From: Streptomyces sp. NBC_01335
Lineage (GTDB): Bacteria; Actinomycetota; Actinomycetes; Streptomycetales; Streptomycetaceae
NCBI RefSeq assembly: GCF_035953295.1
Contig: NZ_CP108370.1
Coordinates: 1,550,001-1,614,000, forward strand
Length of the DNA: 64,000 nucleotides
Reading direction: 5' to 3'
Below, piece by piece: positions 1 to 9,100 of the stretch. A model generated the notes under the pieces. That model did no database searches. It was not told the DNA's origin and saw nothing but the letters and a program-made list of their open reading frames with translations. The first letter of the stretch is position 1; each line of letters opens with the position of its first letter. The position numbers and the translations under genes are program-made.

Positions 1-207
1 GGTCCCCCTGCGGCGGCGGGCCGACCGGGCACGGAACCCGGGACCCCGCCCCGTGCGGCGGACCCGGCCGAACGGTCCGGGCGCCCGTCGCGCCCGGGGG
101 TACGCCGTTTCGGTGCGGCTTCGGGCGTGACCCGGGCGGCGGATCGTCCGTTGTTCTTGCATGAGCCGGGACCCGCCCGGCCACGCACCGACTCCTAGGA
201 GCGCCCC

Positions 208-990
208 GTGCCCCGCATGCTCGACGTCAGCGAGGACGTACGCGCCGAAATCGGCGACGCCGAAGCAGACCGGCTGCTCGTCGGCGACAACGCCCCGGGC
301 AGCTACGACTGCACCTCCTGCCGCACCCCCGGCAACTCGGAGCAGGAACGCACCAGCACCGTGCTGTTCGTGGGGGACGAGACGGCCGTCCTGGCCTTCG
401 CCCACGCCTCCTGCATCCCGTCCCAGGTCGTGCGCGTCGCCGAGGACCAGCTCCAGGGCGCGGTGCGCAGCATCACCGGCAGCGAACCGCAGAACCCGGA
501 GGGTCTCATGCCCGAACAGGCCGTCCTCGGCATCACCAGCGGACTCGTCCTCATCGAGGACGATCTCCGCCCGGCTCTGGTCGTCGAGCCGACCGGCCCG
601 ATCGCCCGGCCCGGCACCGACGGCAGCAGGGGCGACGAGTTCCTCCAGCTGCTCCTGGAGCAGGGCTTCCGGCACGCCCACGACCTCGACCGGCTGCCCG
701 GGGTGCTGCCCGGCTGGTCGGTGCTGCTGGCCATGGGTCAGCTGCACGCCGTGCTGCAGCCGGGCACCGGCGGCGGCTCCCCCGTCGCCTGGTGGCAGGC
801 GCACCAGCCGCTCCAGGTCACCGACGGCTGGCGGGCGGCGGCCAACAAGTCGCAGCAGGTCCTGGTCTTCGCCGCCCCGGCCGGGGCGATCGGCCAGCAG
901 CCCCGCGAGGACCTGCTGAGGGACGCGCTGGACAAGGCGGCGGTCAACGGTCTGCTCGTCGCCTCCTCGATGCCGCTGGCCGGGACCTGA
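208..990 (+). CDS. Conserved hypothetical protein (260 aa)
   Basis: I do not recognise a named domain. The 260-residue product starts at a GTG preceded by AGGAG at a spacing of six bases, which decides the start against nearby ATGs. It is soluble, has no signal peptide or membrane segment, and carries a Cys-x2-Cys (YDCTSC) near residue 33 followed by a mixed alpha/beta body with several hydrophobic strands. Codon bias is typical of Streptomyces genes, with GC-rich third positions throughout, so it is a real gene. It is followed on the same strand by another unknown gene. Cytoplasmic location is inferred; no function is proposed. Confidence 0.8.
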   Translation: MPRMLDVSEDVRAEIGDAEADRLLVGDNAPGSYDCTSCRTPGNSEQERTSTVLFVGDETAVLAFAHASCIPSQVVRVAEDQLQGAVRSITGSEPQNPEGLMPEQAVLGITSGLVLIEDDLRPALVVEPTGPIARPGTDGSRGDEFLQLLLEQGFRHAHDLDRLPGVLPGWSVLLAMGQLHAVLQPGTGGGSPVAWWQAHQPLQVTDGWRAAANKSQQVLVFAAPAGAIGQQPREDLLRDALDKAAVNGLLVASSMPLAGT

Positions 991-1079
991 TCGTGTCCAC
1001 GCCTCCCGCCGGTCTCCGTCGCGTGGCGTTTTCTCCTCCGGGGCCGCATCCGACGGACGCCGGGGTCGTTGGCCCTTAT

Positions 1080-1448
1080 GTGCACTCATACGACCCACCC
1101 CGCCAGCATCTGAGCCCGATCCCCGGCATGCGCCCGTCCAGGGACTTCCCGGGGGGCTCATCGCCCACCCCGATCTACGACGCGCTGTACTCCGAATACC
1201 TGCGGTCGTTCCGGGCGCTTCCGGGTGACCGAAGCGGCGAGGAGAGTCTGGGCTTCCTGGGCTTCGGCGGTCCGGGCAGGCTCGCCGCCCGCCCGGGGAG
1301 CTTCGGGCACGCCGCTGCCGCCGCGCAGCAGGGGCGTACGGCCGCCCAGAGCGGCGGCTCGGGCGCGGGCGGCGCCTGGCAGCGGGTGGGCCGGCACGCC
1401 GGGCGTCCGCAGCCGGCGGCTCTGCCCCCCGGCTCGCGGGAGCCCTGA
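1080..1448 (+). CDS. Small conserved hypothetical protein, disordered C-terminus
   Basis: A 122-residue product if translation begins at the GTG used here (reads VHSYDPPRQH); an in-frame ATG at 1128 is an equally possible start giving 106 residues. Neither has a strong ribosome binding site. The N-terminal half contains a compact Tyr-rich stretch (PIYDALYSEYLRSFRALPGD) that looks conserved; the rest is Gly/Ala/Arg-rich and probably disordered. No signal peptide or membrane segment. The gene ends 140 bases before the convergent der gene, with a strong shared terminator between them. Function unknown; the reality of the gene rests on codon bias in its first half. Confidence 0.5.
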   Translation: MHSYDPPRQHLSPIPGMRPSRDFPGGSSPTPIYDALYSEYLRSFRALPGDRSGEESLGFLGFGGPGRLAARPGSFGHAAAAAQQGRTAAQSGGSGAGGAWQRVGRHAGRPQPAALPPGSREP

Positions 1449-1514
1449 GGCGGACCGCCGTGGCACCGCCGCTCGCGGAGGTCCTGCGACGGGCCCCGCG
1501 CCAGGTCCCGTACA

Positions 1515-1573
1515 CGTGACGGAGCCCCGGACGCTTCCCTCCCGGTGAGGGGGGCGTCCGGGGCTCCGTCACG
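1515..1573. terminator. Bidirectional terminator, 20-bp stem
   Basis: Perfect inverted repeat CGTGACGGAGCCCCGGACGC (1515-1534) pairing with 1554-1573 across a 19-base loop. It lies between the convergent unknown gene and der, so it can end transcription from both sides. Confidence 0.85.
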
Positions 1574-1587
1574 TTCGGGGCCGCGTG

Positions 1588-3057
1588 CTACTTGTTGCGG
1601 CCGCGCTTCTCGCGCACCCGCACCGAGATGTGGATCGGGGTGCCTTCGAAGCCGAACTCCTCGCGCAGGCGGCGCTCCACGAAGCGGCGGTAGCCGTGCT
1701 CCAGGAAGCCGGAGGCGAAGAGGACGAACCGCGGCGGCTTGGTGCCCGCCTGGGTGCCGAAGAGGATGCGGGGCTGCTTTCCGCCCCGGACCGGGTGCGG
1801 GTGGGAGGCGACGATCTCACCGAGGAAGGCGTTCAGCCGGCCGGTGGGGATACGGGTCTCCCAGCCTTCGAGAGCCGTCTCGATCGCGGGGACCAGCTTC
1901 TCCATGTGGCGGCCGGTCACCGCGGAGACGTTGACGCGCGGCGCCCAGGCGATCTGCGCGAGCTCCGTCTCGATCTCGCGCTCCAGGTAGTAGCGGCGCT
2001 CCTCGTCGAGGGTGTCCCACTTGTTGAAGGCGACGACGAGCGCGCGCCCGGCCTCCACGGCCATGGTGACGATCCGCTGGTCCTGGACGCTGATGGACTC
2101 GCTGGAGTCGATCAGGACGACGGCGACCTCGGCCTTCTCCAGGGCGGCGGCGGTACGCAGCGAGGCGTAGTAGTCCGCTCCTTCCTGGAGGTGCACGCGG
2201 CGGCGGATACCGGCCGTGTCGATGAACTTCCAGGTGATGCCGCCGAGGTTGATCAGCTCGTCGACCGGGTCACGGGTGGTGCCCGCGAGCTCGTTGACGA
2301 CGACGCGGTCCTCGCCCGCGACCTTGTTCAGCAGCGAGGACTTGCCGACGTTCGGGCGGCCGATGAGCGCGATGCGGCGGGGGCCGCCGACGGGGGTGCC
2401 GAAGCGCTGCGCCGGGGCCTCGGGCAGGGCTTCGAGGACGGCGTCCAGCATGTCGCCAGTGCCGCGGCCGTGCAGCGAGGAGACCGGGTGGGGCTCGCCG
2501 AGGCCGAGCGACCAGAGTGCGGTGGCGTCGGCCTCGCCGCTCTGTCCGTCGACCTTGTTGGCGCAGAGCACGACGGGCTTGCCCGCCTTGCGCAGCAGCC
2601 TGACGACGGCCTCGTCGGTGTCGGTCGCGCCGACGGTGGAGTCGACCACGAAGACGACCGCGTCGGCGGTCTCGATGGCGTACTCCGCCTGGGCGGCGAC
2701 GGAGGCGTCGAGCCCCAGCACGTCCTGCTCCCAGCCGCCGGTGTCGACGACCTTGAAGCGGCGTCCGGCCCACTCGGCCTCGTACGTGACGCGGTCACGG
2801 GTGACGCCGGGCTTGTCCTGGACGACGGCCTCGCGGCGGCCGATGATGCGGTTCACCAGCGTCGACTTGCCGACGTTGGGGCGGCCGACGACGGCGAGGA
2901 CGGGCAGCGGGCCCGCTCCCACCTCGTCGAGGGCGCCCTCGATCTCCTCGGGATCGAAGCCTTCCTGCGCGGCGAGCTCCATGAACTCCGCGTACTCGGC
3001 GTCGCCAAGTGCTCCGTGCTCGTGGTCCGAGCCGTCGGAGTGAATCTGGTCGTTCAT
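1588..3057 (-). CDS. der: Ribosome biogenesis GTPase Der (EngA)
   Basis: Der is a double-Era-like GTPase needed for maturation of the 50S subunit. The 489-residue product has two G domains, each with a complete P-loop: GRPNVGKST at residues 58-66 and GRPNVGKSS near residue 230, plus the base-recognition motifs ANKVDG and FNKWDT, and a C-terminal KH-like domain ending in a basic tail (REKRGRNK). About 50 acidic residues precede the first G domain, a common actinobacterial extension. The ATG used has AGGA nine bases upstream; an in-frame ATG nine codons earlier has no better site. It is the last gene of cmk-plsC-der. Its position near the rRNA operon and the rRNA-modifying genes rluB and tlyA is the usual actinobacterial arrangement. 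Confidence 0.97.
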   Translation of the reverse strand: MNDQIHSDGSDHEHGALGDAEYAEFMELAAQEGFDPEEIEGALDEVGAGPLPVLAVVGRPNVGKSTLVNRIIGRREAVVQDKPGVTRDRVTYEAEWAGRRFKVVDTGGWEQDVLGLDASVAAQAEYAIETADAVVFVVDSTVGATDTDEAVVRLLRKAGKPVVLCANKVDGQSGEADATALWSLGLGEPHPVSSLHGRGTGDMLDAVLEALPEAPAQRFGTPVGGPRRIALIGRPNVGKSSLLNKVAGEDRVVVNELAGTTRDPVDELINLGGITWKFIDTAGIRRRVHLQEGADYYASLRTAAALEKAEVAVVLIDSSESISVQDQRIVTMAVEAGRALVVAFNKWDTLDEERRYYLEREIETELAQIAWAPRVNVSAVTGRHMEKLVPAIETALEGWETRIPTGRLNAFLGEIVASHPHPVRGGKQPRILFGTQAGTKPPRFVLFASGFLEHGYRRFVERRLREEFGFEGTPIHISVRVREKRGRNK

Positions 3058-3113
3058 GAAGTCCGTTCCTCTGTACGTCATCATCGATGGGCCGCGGTGA
3101 CGCGGCTCACTAC

Positions 3114-3782
3114 TCAGGTCTTGACCGGACGCCCGGTGAGGCGCCTGGCGTCTTCCAGGTGCGCGGCCAGCTTCCGCTGGATCCGCACGGTGGCCTCGTC
3201 CAGGGCCTTGCGGGTCCGGCGTCCGCTGCCGTCGCCCGCGTCGAACGCGTCGCCGAAGACCACGTCCACCCGGCTGCGCAGCGGGGGCAACGCGGATATC
3301 AACCGTCCCCGGGCCTCCGTGCTTCCCAGGACCGCCACGGGGACGATCGGCGCCCCGCCGCGAACCGCGAAGTACGCCAGTCCGGCCCGCAGCGACGCGA
3401 AGTCGCTCTCGCCCCGCGTGCCCTCGGGAAAGATCCCGAGTGCCCCGCCGTCCGCCAGTACGCCGAGCGCCTGGGTGATGGCGGTGCGGTCGGCGGCCGT
3501 ACGGTCCACCTTCAGCTGCCCGATTCCGCGCAGGAACGGGTCGAGGGGGCCGACGAACGCCTCTTTTTTGATCAGGAAGTGCACCGGCCGGGGCGCGGTA
3601 CCCATCAGCATCGGTCCGTCGATGTTGTGCGAGTGGTTCACCGCGAGTATGACGGGTCCGGCGGACGGAACCCGCCAGGCACCGAGGACCCGGGGCTTCC
3701 ACAGCCCGTACATCAGTCCGATACCGATGCCGCGCCCTACGGCCGCTCCGCGTTCGGAGGGCACCGGGGTGGCTTCCGTCAC
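3114..3782 (-). CDS. plsC: 1-acyl-sn-glycerol-3-phosphate acyltransferase (PlsC family)
   Basis: Transfers an acyl chain to lysophosphatidic acid in membrane phospholipid synthesis. The 222-residue product shows the PlsC/LPLAT signatures in order: the HX4D motif (NHSHNIDGP) near residue 51, a substrate-binding block with FPEGTRGES near residue 120, and the later PIVPVAV strand. Translation starts at a GTG that overlaps the stop of cmk by four bases (GTGA), which fixes the start and implies coupled translation. It is a short, mostly globular family member without a clear separate transmembrane segment, so membrane association is inferred from the family. The exact acyl acceptor cannot be read from sequence; paralogues of this family are common in Streptomyces. 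Confidence 0.9.
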   Translation of the reverse strand: MTEATPVPSERGAAVGRGIGIGLMYGLWKPRVLGAWRVPSAGPVILAVNHSHNIDGPMLMGTAPRPVHFLIKKEAFVGPLDPFLRGIGQLKVDRTAADRTAITQALGVLADGGALGIFPEGTRGESDFASLRAGLAYFAVRGGAPIVPVAVLGSTEARGRLISALPPLRSRVDVVFGDAFDAGDGSGRRTRKALDEATVRIQRKLAAHLEDARRLTGRPVKT

Positions 3783-4462
3783 TTCGCCGCCCGCTTCTCC
3801 TCGACGAGGGTGACGACGCACTCGATGACCTGGTCGAGGGTCAGCTCGGTGGTGTCCACCTCGACGGCGTCGCCGGCCTTGGCGAGCGGGGAGGTCTTGC
3901 GGCCGGAGTCGGCCGCGTCCCGCTTGATCAGGGCTTCCTTGGTGGCGGCGACGTCCGCGCCCTTCAGCTCGCCGCTGCGGCGGGCCGCGCGGGCCTCCGG
4001 CGAGGCGGTGAGGAAGACCTTGAGGTCGGCGTCGGGCAGCACGGTGGTGCCGATGTCCCGGCCCTCCACCACGATGCCCCCGTCGGCGGTCGCGGCGATG
4101 GAGCGCTGGAGCGCCGTGATCAGGGCGCGCACCTCGGGGACCGCGCTGACGGCGCTGACGTTGGAGGTGACCTCCTGCGTACGGATCGGCCCGGAGGCGT
4201 CCTCGCCGTCGACGGTGATCGTGGGGGCGGACGGGTCGGTGCCGGAGACGATCGCGGGCTTGCCGGCGGCGGTCGCGACGGCGGCCGCGTCGGAGACGTC
4301 CACGCCGTTGCTCAGCATCCACCAGGTGATCGCCCGGTACTGCGCGCCGGTGTCCAGGTAGCTCAGGCCGAGCTTGGCGGCGACGGCCTTGGAGGTGCTC
4401 GACTTGCCGGTGCCGGAGGGGCCGTCGATGGCGACGATCACAGCGGAGCTTGCGGTTTCCAC
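3779..4462 (-). CDS. cmk: Cytidylate kinase
   Basis: Phosphorylates CMP/dCMP to the diphosphates with ATP. The product (227 residues from the GTG chosen) begins [21 protein letters not shown], giving the P-loop GPSGTGKSS near residue 15. It continues with the CMP kinase signature [11 protein letters not shown] and the EGRDIGT motif of the NMP-binding region, followed by an LID-like basic stretch (RSGELKGAD ... [22 protein letters not shown]). The start has AGGAAGG upstream at about 11 bases; a GTG five codons earlier is possible but sits directly on that site. Length matches the family. It is translationally coupled to plsC. A 200-bp gap separates it from tyrA upstream on the same strand, so it may have its own promoter. 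Confidence 0.96.
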   Translation of the reverse strand: METASSAVIVAIDGPSGTGKSSTSKAVAAKLGLSYLDTGAQYRAITWWMLSNGVDVSDAAAVATAAGKPAIVSGTDPSAPTITVDGEDASGPIRTQEVTSNVSAVSAVPEVRALITALQRSIAATADGGIVVEGRDIGTTVLPDADLKVFLTASPEARAARRSGELKGADVAATKEALIKRDAADSGRKTSPLAKAGDAVEVDTTELTLDQVIECVVTLVEEKRAAK

Positions 4463-4664
4463 GGCGGTGGGCACCTTCCTGGTACACGGGGCGGGACGGG
4501 CGGGGACCGGGCCGGCCGACGGACGGCCCGGTCCAAGGTTACCGAGTGTGGGGGACACACCTGTACCCCGATCGGACGCATCCCGCCGCGGACCGGGCTC
4601 CGGGCCCGTACCGGACGGCGCTCCGGGGGCGCGTGGGGCCCCGGAGCCGTACGGGACCGGGGGG

Positions 4665-5750
4665 TCAGGGGCGGAGCGACCAGCCGCGCTCGGTGAGGGC
4701 GGAGCCGAGCGCGGCTGCGGCGCTGGGCTCGACCATGAGCTGGACCAGGCCCGCCTGCTGGCCGGTGGCGTGCTCGATCCGGACGTCCTCGATGTTCACC
4801 CCGGCCCGTCCGGCGTCCGCGAAGATCCGGGCCAGCTCGCCGGGGCGGTCGCTGATGAGGACGGCGACGACCTCGTACGAGGCGGGGCCCGCGCCGTGCT
4901 TGCCGGGGACCCGGACACGGCCGGCGTTGCCGCGCCGCAGCACGTCCTCGATGCCCGCCGTGCCCGTACGGCGCTTCTCCTCGTCGGCGGACTGGAGCCC
5001 GCGCAGCGCCCGTACCGTCTCGTCGAGGTCGGTGGCGATGCCGGCGAGCACGTCGGCGACGGGACCGGGGTTGGCGGAGAGGATCTCCACCCACATCCGG
5101 GGGTCGGAGGCGGCGATCCGGGTGACGTCGCGGATGCCCTGCCCGCACAGGCGTACGGCGGTCTCGTCGGCCTCCTCCAGCCGGGCGGCGACCATCGAGG
5201 AGATCAGCTGCGGGGTGTGCGAGACCAGGGCGACGGCCCGGTCGTGCGCGTCGGCGTCCATGACCACGGGGACGGCCTTGCAGACCGCGACCAGCTCCAG
5301 AGCGAGGTTGAGCACCTCGGTGTCCGTGTCCCGGGTCGGGGTGAGGACCCAGGGGCGGCCCTCGAAGAGGTCCCCGGTGGCGGCGAGGGGGCCGGAGCGC
5401 TCCTTGCCGGCCATCGGGTGCGTACCGATGTACGGGGTCAGGTCGAGCCCCAGCGCCTCCAGCTCGCGCCGGGGGCCGCCCTTGACGCTCGCGACGTCGA
5501 GGTACCCGCGGGCGACGCCGTCGCGCATGGCACCGGCCAGCACCGACGCGGTGTGCGCGGGCGGTACGGCGATGACGGCGAGGTCCACCGGGCCCTCCGG
5601 CGGCTCCTCGGTACCGGCCCCGAGCGCCGCGGCGGTGCGGGCGGACGCGGGGTCGTGGTCGGCGAGGTGGACGTGGATGCCACGGCCGGCCAGGGCGAGG
5701 GCGGCGGAGGTGCCGACCAGTCCGGTACCGATGACGAGGGCGGTTCTCAC
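4665..5750 (-). CDS. tyrA: Prephenate dehydrogenase with C-terminal ACT domain
   Basis: Converts prephenate to 4-hydroxyphenylpyruvate with NAD(P)+, the committed step to tyrosine. The 361-residue product starts MRTALVIGTGLVGTSAALAL, a Rossmann dinucleotide motif GxGxxG. The substrate motif THPMAGKERSG follows near residue 115, and a helical dimerisation domain comes after it. The last about 75 residues form an ACT domain (VAVLISDRPGELARIFADAG), which in this family senses an amino acid, probably tyrosine. The ATG overlaps the stop of aroH by four bases, so chorismate mutase and prephenate dehydrogenase are co-translated and catalyse consecutive steps. Feedback control through the ACT domain is inferred from family knowledge. 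Confidence 0.95.
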   Translation of the reverse strand: MRTALVIGTGLVGTSAALALAGRGIHVHLADHDPASARTAAALGAGTEEPPEGPVDLAVIAVPPAHTASVLAGAMRDGVARGYLDVASVKGGPRRELEALGLDLTPYIGTHPMAGKERSGPLAATGDLFEGRPWVLTPTRDTDTEVLNLALELVAVCKAVPVVMDADAHDRAVALVSHTPQLISSMVAARLEEADETAVRLCGQGIRDVTRIAASDPRMWVEILSANPGPVADVLAGIATDLDETVRALRGLQSADEEKRRTGTAGIEDVLRRGNAGRVRVPGKHGAGPASYEVVAVLISDRPGELARIFADAGRAGVNIEDVRIEHATGQQAGLVQLMVEPSAAAALGSALTERGWSLRP

Positions 5751-6112
5751 TGGGCGATGTCCTTGCGGAGGGCGGCGGTGGCGCCGAGGTAGACGTGCTG
5801 GATCCGCGCCCGGGGGCGGTCGGTCTCGATGTGCGCGAGTATCCGGACCACCCGGGGCATGGCCCCCTCGACGTCGAGTTCCTGGGCGCAGATCAGCGGG
5901 ACATCGACGATACCGAGCCCGCGGCGCGCGGCGGCCGCGGGGAAGCCGTTGCGGAGGTCGGGGGTGGCGGTGAACCAGATACTGATGAGGTCCTCGTGGC
6001 TCAGGCCGTTGCGCTCCAGCACGGCGGCGAGCAGGGCGCCCACCCGCTCGTCCATCTCCCCGGACTCGTCCCGGTCCAGCTGGACGGCTCCTCGGACCGC
6101 GCGTACCGCCAC
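5747..6112 (-). CDS. aroH: Chorismate mutase, AroH type
   Basis: Rearranges chorismate to prephenate, feeding tyrA encoded just downstream. The 121-residue product fits the small trimeric AroH family: VRAVRGAVQLDRDE at the start (conserved Arg of the active site), an FTATPDL strand, VPLICAQELDV, and the late RPRARIQHVYLGAAT-like segment ending in LRKDIAQ. The reading frame stays open about 57 codons further upstream, but the GTG used has GAGGGAG eight bases before it and gives the family length, so the extension is not coding. First gene of aroH-tyrA; the 299-bp gap upstream is divergent with the nucleotidyltransferase gene. Confidence 0.93.
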   Translation of the reverse strand: MAVRAVRGAVQLDRDESGEMDERVGALLAAVLERNGLSHEDLISIWFTATPDLRNGFPAAAARRGLGIVDVPLICAQELDVEGAMPRVVRILAHIETDRPRARIQHVYLGATAALRKDIAQ

Positions 6113-6411
6113 GTCGTTCTCCCTCGCTGTTCGTCTCCGTCGACGCTCTGTGGTCAGAGTAGAGCGACGGTCCGGCGGGTGGGACCGGCGTTTCTCTGTG
6201 TGAGACGGGGACGCGGCGGTGGAGGCCGGCCCGGCGACCCGGTCGCTGCCCGCCGAGAGGATCACGGTCAGCGGCGGCTCCATCCGGACGGCGTGAGTCG
6301 GCGGGAGACGGCGGGGCGGGCTTTCAAGATCCGCCGAAGGCGTCCCCGATCATCCGAGCGGAAGGAAAAACTCGCGGCGCCCACACCCCGCCCCCGCGTA
6401 CCCTCACGCCC
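6113..6411. other. Divergent intergenic region
   Basis: Noncoding stretch of 299 bases between aroH (minus) and the nucleotidyltransferase gene (plus). On the plus side a TACCCT hexamer at 6399-6404 lies seven bases before the ATG, compatible with a short or absent leader. On the minus side a TACTCT-like -10 candidate lies about 50 bases before aroH. No convincing operator or RNA structure was seen. Confidence 0.4.
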
Positions 6412-7113
6412 ATGACCAGCCCCGATGCCGCATCGCTCGTCCGCGACCACACCGTCTACTCCTGTGTGATGGGGTCGCGTGCGTTCGGGCTGGCGACCGA
6501 GGGGAGCGACATCGACCGGCGTGGGGTGTTCCTCGCGCCGACCGCCTCGTTCTGGCGGTTCGAGAAGCCGCCGACGCACCTGGACGGTCCCGCGCCGGAG
6601 CAGTTCTCGTGGGAGCTGGAGCGTTTCTGCGAACTGGCCCTGCGCGCCAACCCGAACGTCCTGGAGTGCCTGCACTCCCCGCTGGTGGAGCGGATCGACG
6701 ACACCGGCCGCGAACTCCTCGCGCTGCGGGACGCCTTCCTGTCCCGGGAGGTGTACGCCACCTTCACCCGGTACGCGACGGGTCAGCGCCGGAAGCTGGA
6801 GGCCGACGAGCGGACGCACGGCGCGCCGCGCTGGAAGCACGCCATGCATCTGCTGCGCCTGCTGATGTCGGCCCGGGACCTGCTGCGTACCGGGGTGCTC
6901 ACCATCGATGTCGGCGAGCGGCGGGAGGAGCTGCTCGCGGTGAAGCGGGGCGAGGTGGGGTGGCCCGAGGTGGAGCGCCGGATGACGCGACTGGCCGGGG
7001 AGTGCGAGGGGGCCGTCGGCCGGTCCCCGCTGCCGGACCGGCCCGACCGGGCCCGGGTGGAGGAGTTCCTCGTACGGACCCGGCGGGCCTCGGCGCTGAA
7101 CGGCGGCCGGTAG
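6412..7113 (+). CDS. DNA polymerase beta superfamily nucleotidyltransferase (RlaP-like)
   Basis: The 233-residue product carries the pol-beta nucleotidyltransferase signature GSRAFGLATEGSDIDRRGVF at residues 22-41, in which GSxxxG and the DxD-like SDID bind metal and nucleotide. It matches the RlaP-type family (pol-beta domain followed by a helical bundle), seen here as RKLEADERTHGAPRWKHAMHLLRLL and SARDLLRTG. Such enzymes transfer a nucleoside monophosphate to an unknown acceptor; the family name comes from association with RNA ligases, but no ligase is encoded here. It converges on the NAD salvage operon with only 200 bp between them. The acceptor is unknown. Start ATG has no clear ribosome binding site; see the TACCCT element upstream. 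Confidence 0.82.
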   Translation: MTSPDAASLVRDHTVYSCVMGSRAFGLATEGSDIDRRGVFLAPTASFWRFEKPPTHLDGPAPEQFSWELERFCELALRANPNVLECLHSPLVERIDDTGRELLALRDAFLSREVYATFTRYATGQRRKLEADERTHGAPRWKHAMHLLRLLMSARDLLRTGVLTIDVGERREELLAVKRGEVGWPEVERRMTRLAGECEGAVGRSPLPDRPDRARVEEFLVRTRRASALNGGR

Positions 7114-7313
7114 CCGACCGGCAGAAGGGAGCTCACTCCCCCAGCCGGCGTGGTGACTGGTGATCAGTCAAGGTGCCAGGGAGACGAGTTCATGGCGGAC
7201 CGGGCTCGTAAGCACGACCAGCGGGGAGAGCAGCCCCGCACCACTGCCGCCCGGTATCGCCCCGGCCTCTCCAGATTCAGTGTCCATGGGCCAAGGATCC
7301 CAGAGGCCGCACC

Positions 7314-8336
7314 TCACGAGTCCCAGAGCGCCCCCAGCGACAGCAGGTCGCTCCGGTACTCGATCCGCTCGGCCCACTCCTTGGGCCAGGCCGAGGCTCC
7401 CAGGTGGGCGCCGGCGAGCGCGCCGGTGAGGCAGGCCAGCGAGTCGGAGTCGCCCCGGGTGCAGGCGGCCCGGCGCAGGGCGGTGACGGGTTCCTCGGGG
7501 AAGAGCAGGAAGCAGTGCAGGGCCGTCGCGAGGGCCTCCTCGGCGATCCAGCCGTCCCCCGTGCGCTCGCAGGGGTCGGTCTCCGGGGACGGGTCGCGCA
7601 GGGCGTCCTGGACGCGGGTCAGCACCTCCAGGCACTCGTCCCAGCCGCGCTGGATGTAGGACTGGGCGGAGGCGTCGTGGGTGTGGCGCCAGAGGTCGCC
7701 GAGCCAGCGCTCGTGGTAGCGGCTCCGGTTCTCGTACGCGTAGCTGCGCAGCTGGCCGACGAGGCCGAGGGGCTCGGCGCCTCTGGCCAGCAGGTGGACG
7801 GCGCGGGCCATCAGGTCGGAGGCGGCCAGGGCGGTGGGGTGGCCGTGGGTCAGGGCGGCCTGGAGCTGGGCGGCGCCGGCGCGCTGTTCGTCGCTGAGGC
7901 CGGGGACCAGTCCGACGGGGGCGACCCGCATGTTGGCGCCGCACCCCTTGGAACCGGTCTGGCTGGCTTCCTGCCAGGGGCGGTCGCCGTCGAGGAGCCG
8001 GCAGGCGACCATGCAGGTGCGGCCGGGGGCGCGGTTGTTGTCGGGCGAGTGGTACCAGTCGACGAACTCCTCCCGGACCGGCCGGGCCAGCCGGAGCCCG
8101 GTGAGCGGGCCCCGGTCCATGGCGGTGCGGATGCCCCGTCCGAGGGCAAGGGTCATCTGGGTGTCGTCGGTGACGAACGCGGGCCGGGGCAGTTCCATCG
8201 CGCGCCACGGGCCGCATTTGGCCAGGATGGCGGGCACGTCGTTGAACTCGGTCGGGAAGCCCAGTGCGTCGCCGAGGGCGAGTCCGACGAGCGAGCCGGT
8301 GGCGGCCTGTTTGGTGCGGGTTCTGGTGACGATCAC
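7314..8336 (-). CDS. ADP-ribosylglycohydrolase family protein
   Basis: Hydrolyses ADP-ribose from modified proteins or small molecules (DraG/ARH family). The 340-residue product shows the family start TGSLVGLALGDALGFPTEF, the metal-binding VTDDTQMTLALGRGI (residues about 55-69) and the closing RGDSDSLACLTGALAGAHLG, in which the Asp/Ser positions complete the dinuclear metal site (family consensus GDTDTIA; here GDSDSLA). Length and motif order are canonical. It starts at a GTG overlapping the stop of the NrtR-like gene by four bases, so it is the last gene of the NAD salvage operon. Target (protein, nucleic acid or free ADP-ribosyl compound) is unknown; the operon context suggests recycling of ADP-ribose into NAD. 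Confidence 0.93.
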   Translation of the reverse strand: MIVTRTRTKQAATGSLVGLALGDALGFPTEFNDVPAILAKCGPWRAMELPRPAFVTDDTQMTLALGRGIRTAMDRGPLTGLRLARPVREEFVDWYHSPDNNRAPGRTCMVACRLLDGDRPWQEASQTGSKGCGANMRVAPVGLVPGLSDEQRAGAAQLQAALTHGHPTALAASDLMARAVHLLARGAEPLGLVGQLRSYAYENRSRYHERWLGDLWRHTHDASAQSYIQRGWDECLEVLTRVQDALRDPSPETDPCERTGDGWIAEEALATALHCFLLFPEEPVTALRRAACTRGDSDSLACLTGALAGAHLGASAWPKEWAERIEYRSDLLSLGALWDS

Positions 8337-9100
8337 GGGGTTCTTCCTTCCGGTCGCAGGAGCGGGGGGTGCAGGGCGGTGGCGGTGCCCGCCCGGTAGA
8401 GGGCGGCGGGTTTGCCCCGGCCCCCGGTGCGGCGCGGGGGCCCTTCGACGGCCTCGACGAAGCCGGACGTGGCGAGGACCTTGCGCCGGAAGTTGGGGCG
8501 GTCGAGTGCGGTGCCCCAGACGGTTTCGTAGACCTGCTGGAGTTCGCCGAGGGTGAACTCGGCGGGGCAGAACGCCGTTGCCAGGCAGGTGTATTCGAGC
8601 TTGGATCCGATGCGGTCGTGGGCGTCGGCGAGGATGGTGCCGTGGTCGAAGGCGAGCGGCCCCGGCACCCCGGTGTCCTCCTCGCCGAAGGCCCACCAGC
8701 GGGCGCTGACGGCGTCGCCGCCGCCGCGCGGTTCGGGCAGGTCCGGCAGGAGCGCCGCGTACGCGACGGAGACGACCCGCATCCTCGGGTCGCGGTCCGG
8801 TTCGGTGTAGGTGCGCAGTTGTTCGAGGTGGACCTCGCAGACGGTGTCCTCGTCCAAGCCGGTCTCCTCGGCCAGTTCGCGCCGGGCGGCCTGCGGGGCG
8901 GACTCACGGGGGGCGACGAATCCGCCGGGGAGCGCCCAACGCCCCTTGTACGGTTCCTCGCCGCGTTCCACGAGCAGCACGTGGAGCCGCCCTTCGCGGA
9001 CCGTGAAGACGGCGAGGTCGACGGTGACGGCGAACGGGGTGAAGGCGTACGGGTCGTAGCCCTCCGGGGCCGCCGCGGGTTCAGGGGCCGGGGTGTTCAT
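8333..9100 (-). CDS. NrtR-like regulator: Nudix domain plus winged helix
   Basis: NrtR proteins repress NAD genes and respond to ADP-ribose or a related metabolite through a Nudix-fold sensor. This 255-residue protein has a Nudix domain at residues about 20-150 and then the NrtR-type winged helix (FTLGELQQVYETVWGTALD and the following NFRRKVL). The Nudix box (GFVAPRESAPQAARRELAEE then TGL) matches G-x5-E-x7-REU-x-EE-x-GU completely, so ADP-ribose hydrolysis may be retained, unlike many NrtR members. Its ATG overlaps the stop of nadR (ATGA) and its stop overlaps the ADP-ribosylglycohydrolase start (GTGA). Autoregulation through the palindrome before pnuC is inferred. The C-terminus has a basic Gly/Arg linker and no membrane segment. 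Confidence 0.9.
   Translation of the reverse strand: MNTPAPEPAAAPEGYDPYAFTPFAVTVDLAVFTVREGRLHVLLVERGEEPYKGRWALPGGFVAPRESAPQAARRELAEETGLDEDTVCEVHLEQLRTYTEPDRDPRMRVVSVAYAALLPDLPEPRGGGDAVSARWWAFGEEDTGVPGPLAFDHGTILADAHDRIGSKLEYTCLATAFCPAEFTLGELQQVYETVWGTALDRPNFRRKVLATSGFVEAVEGPPRRTGGRGKPAALYRAGTATALHPPLLRPEGRTP

Noticed and set aside
1585..3813. 742-codon open frame on the plus strand opposite der
   Set aside because: Shadow of der and plsC; no protein motifs, reversed codon bias.
5747..6283. N-terminal extension of aroH to an upstream ATG
   Set aside because: The frame is open, but the extra 57 residues are Arg/Ser-rich with no family match, and the GTG with GAGGGAG gives the exact AroH length.
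7150..7313. Possible small gene between the nucleotidyltransferase and ADP-ribosylglycohydrolase genes
   Set aside because: The frames continue as antisense of the glycohydrolase gene and have no ribosome binding site.
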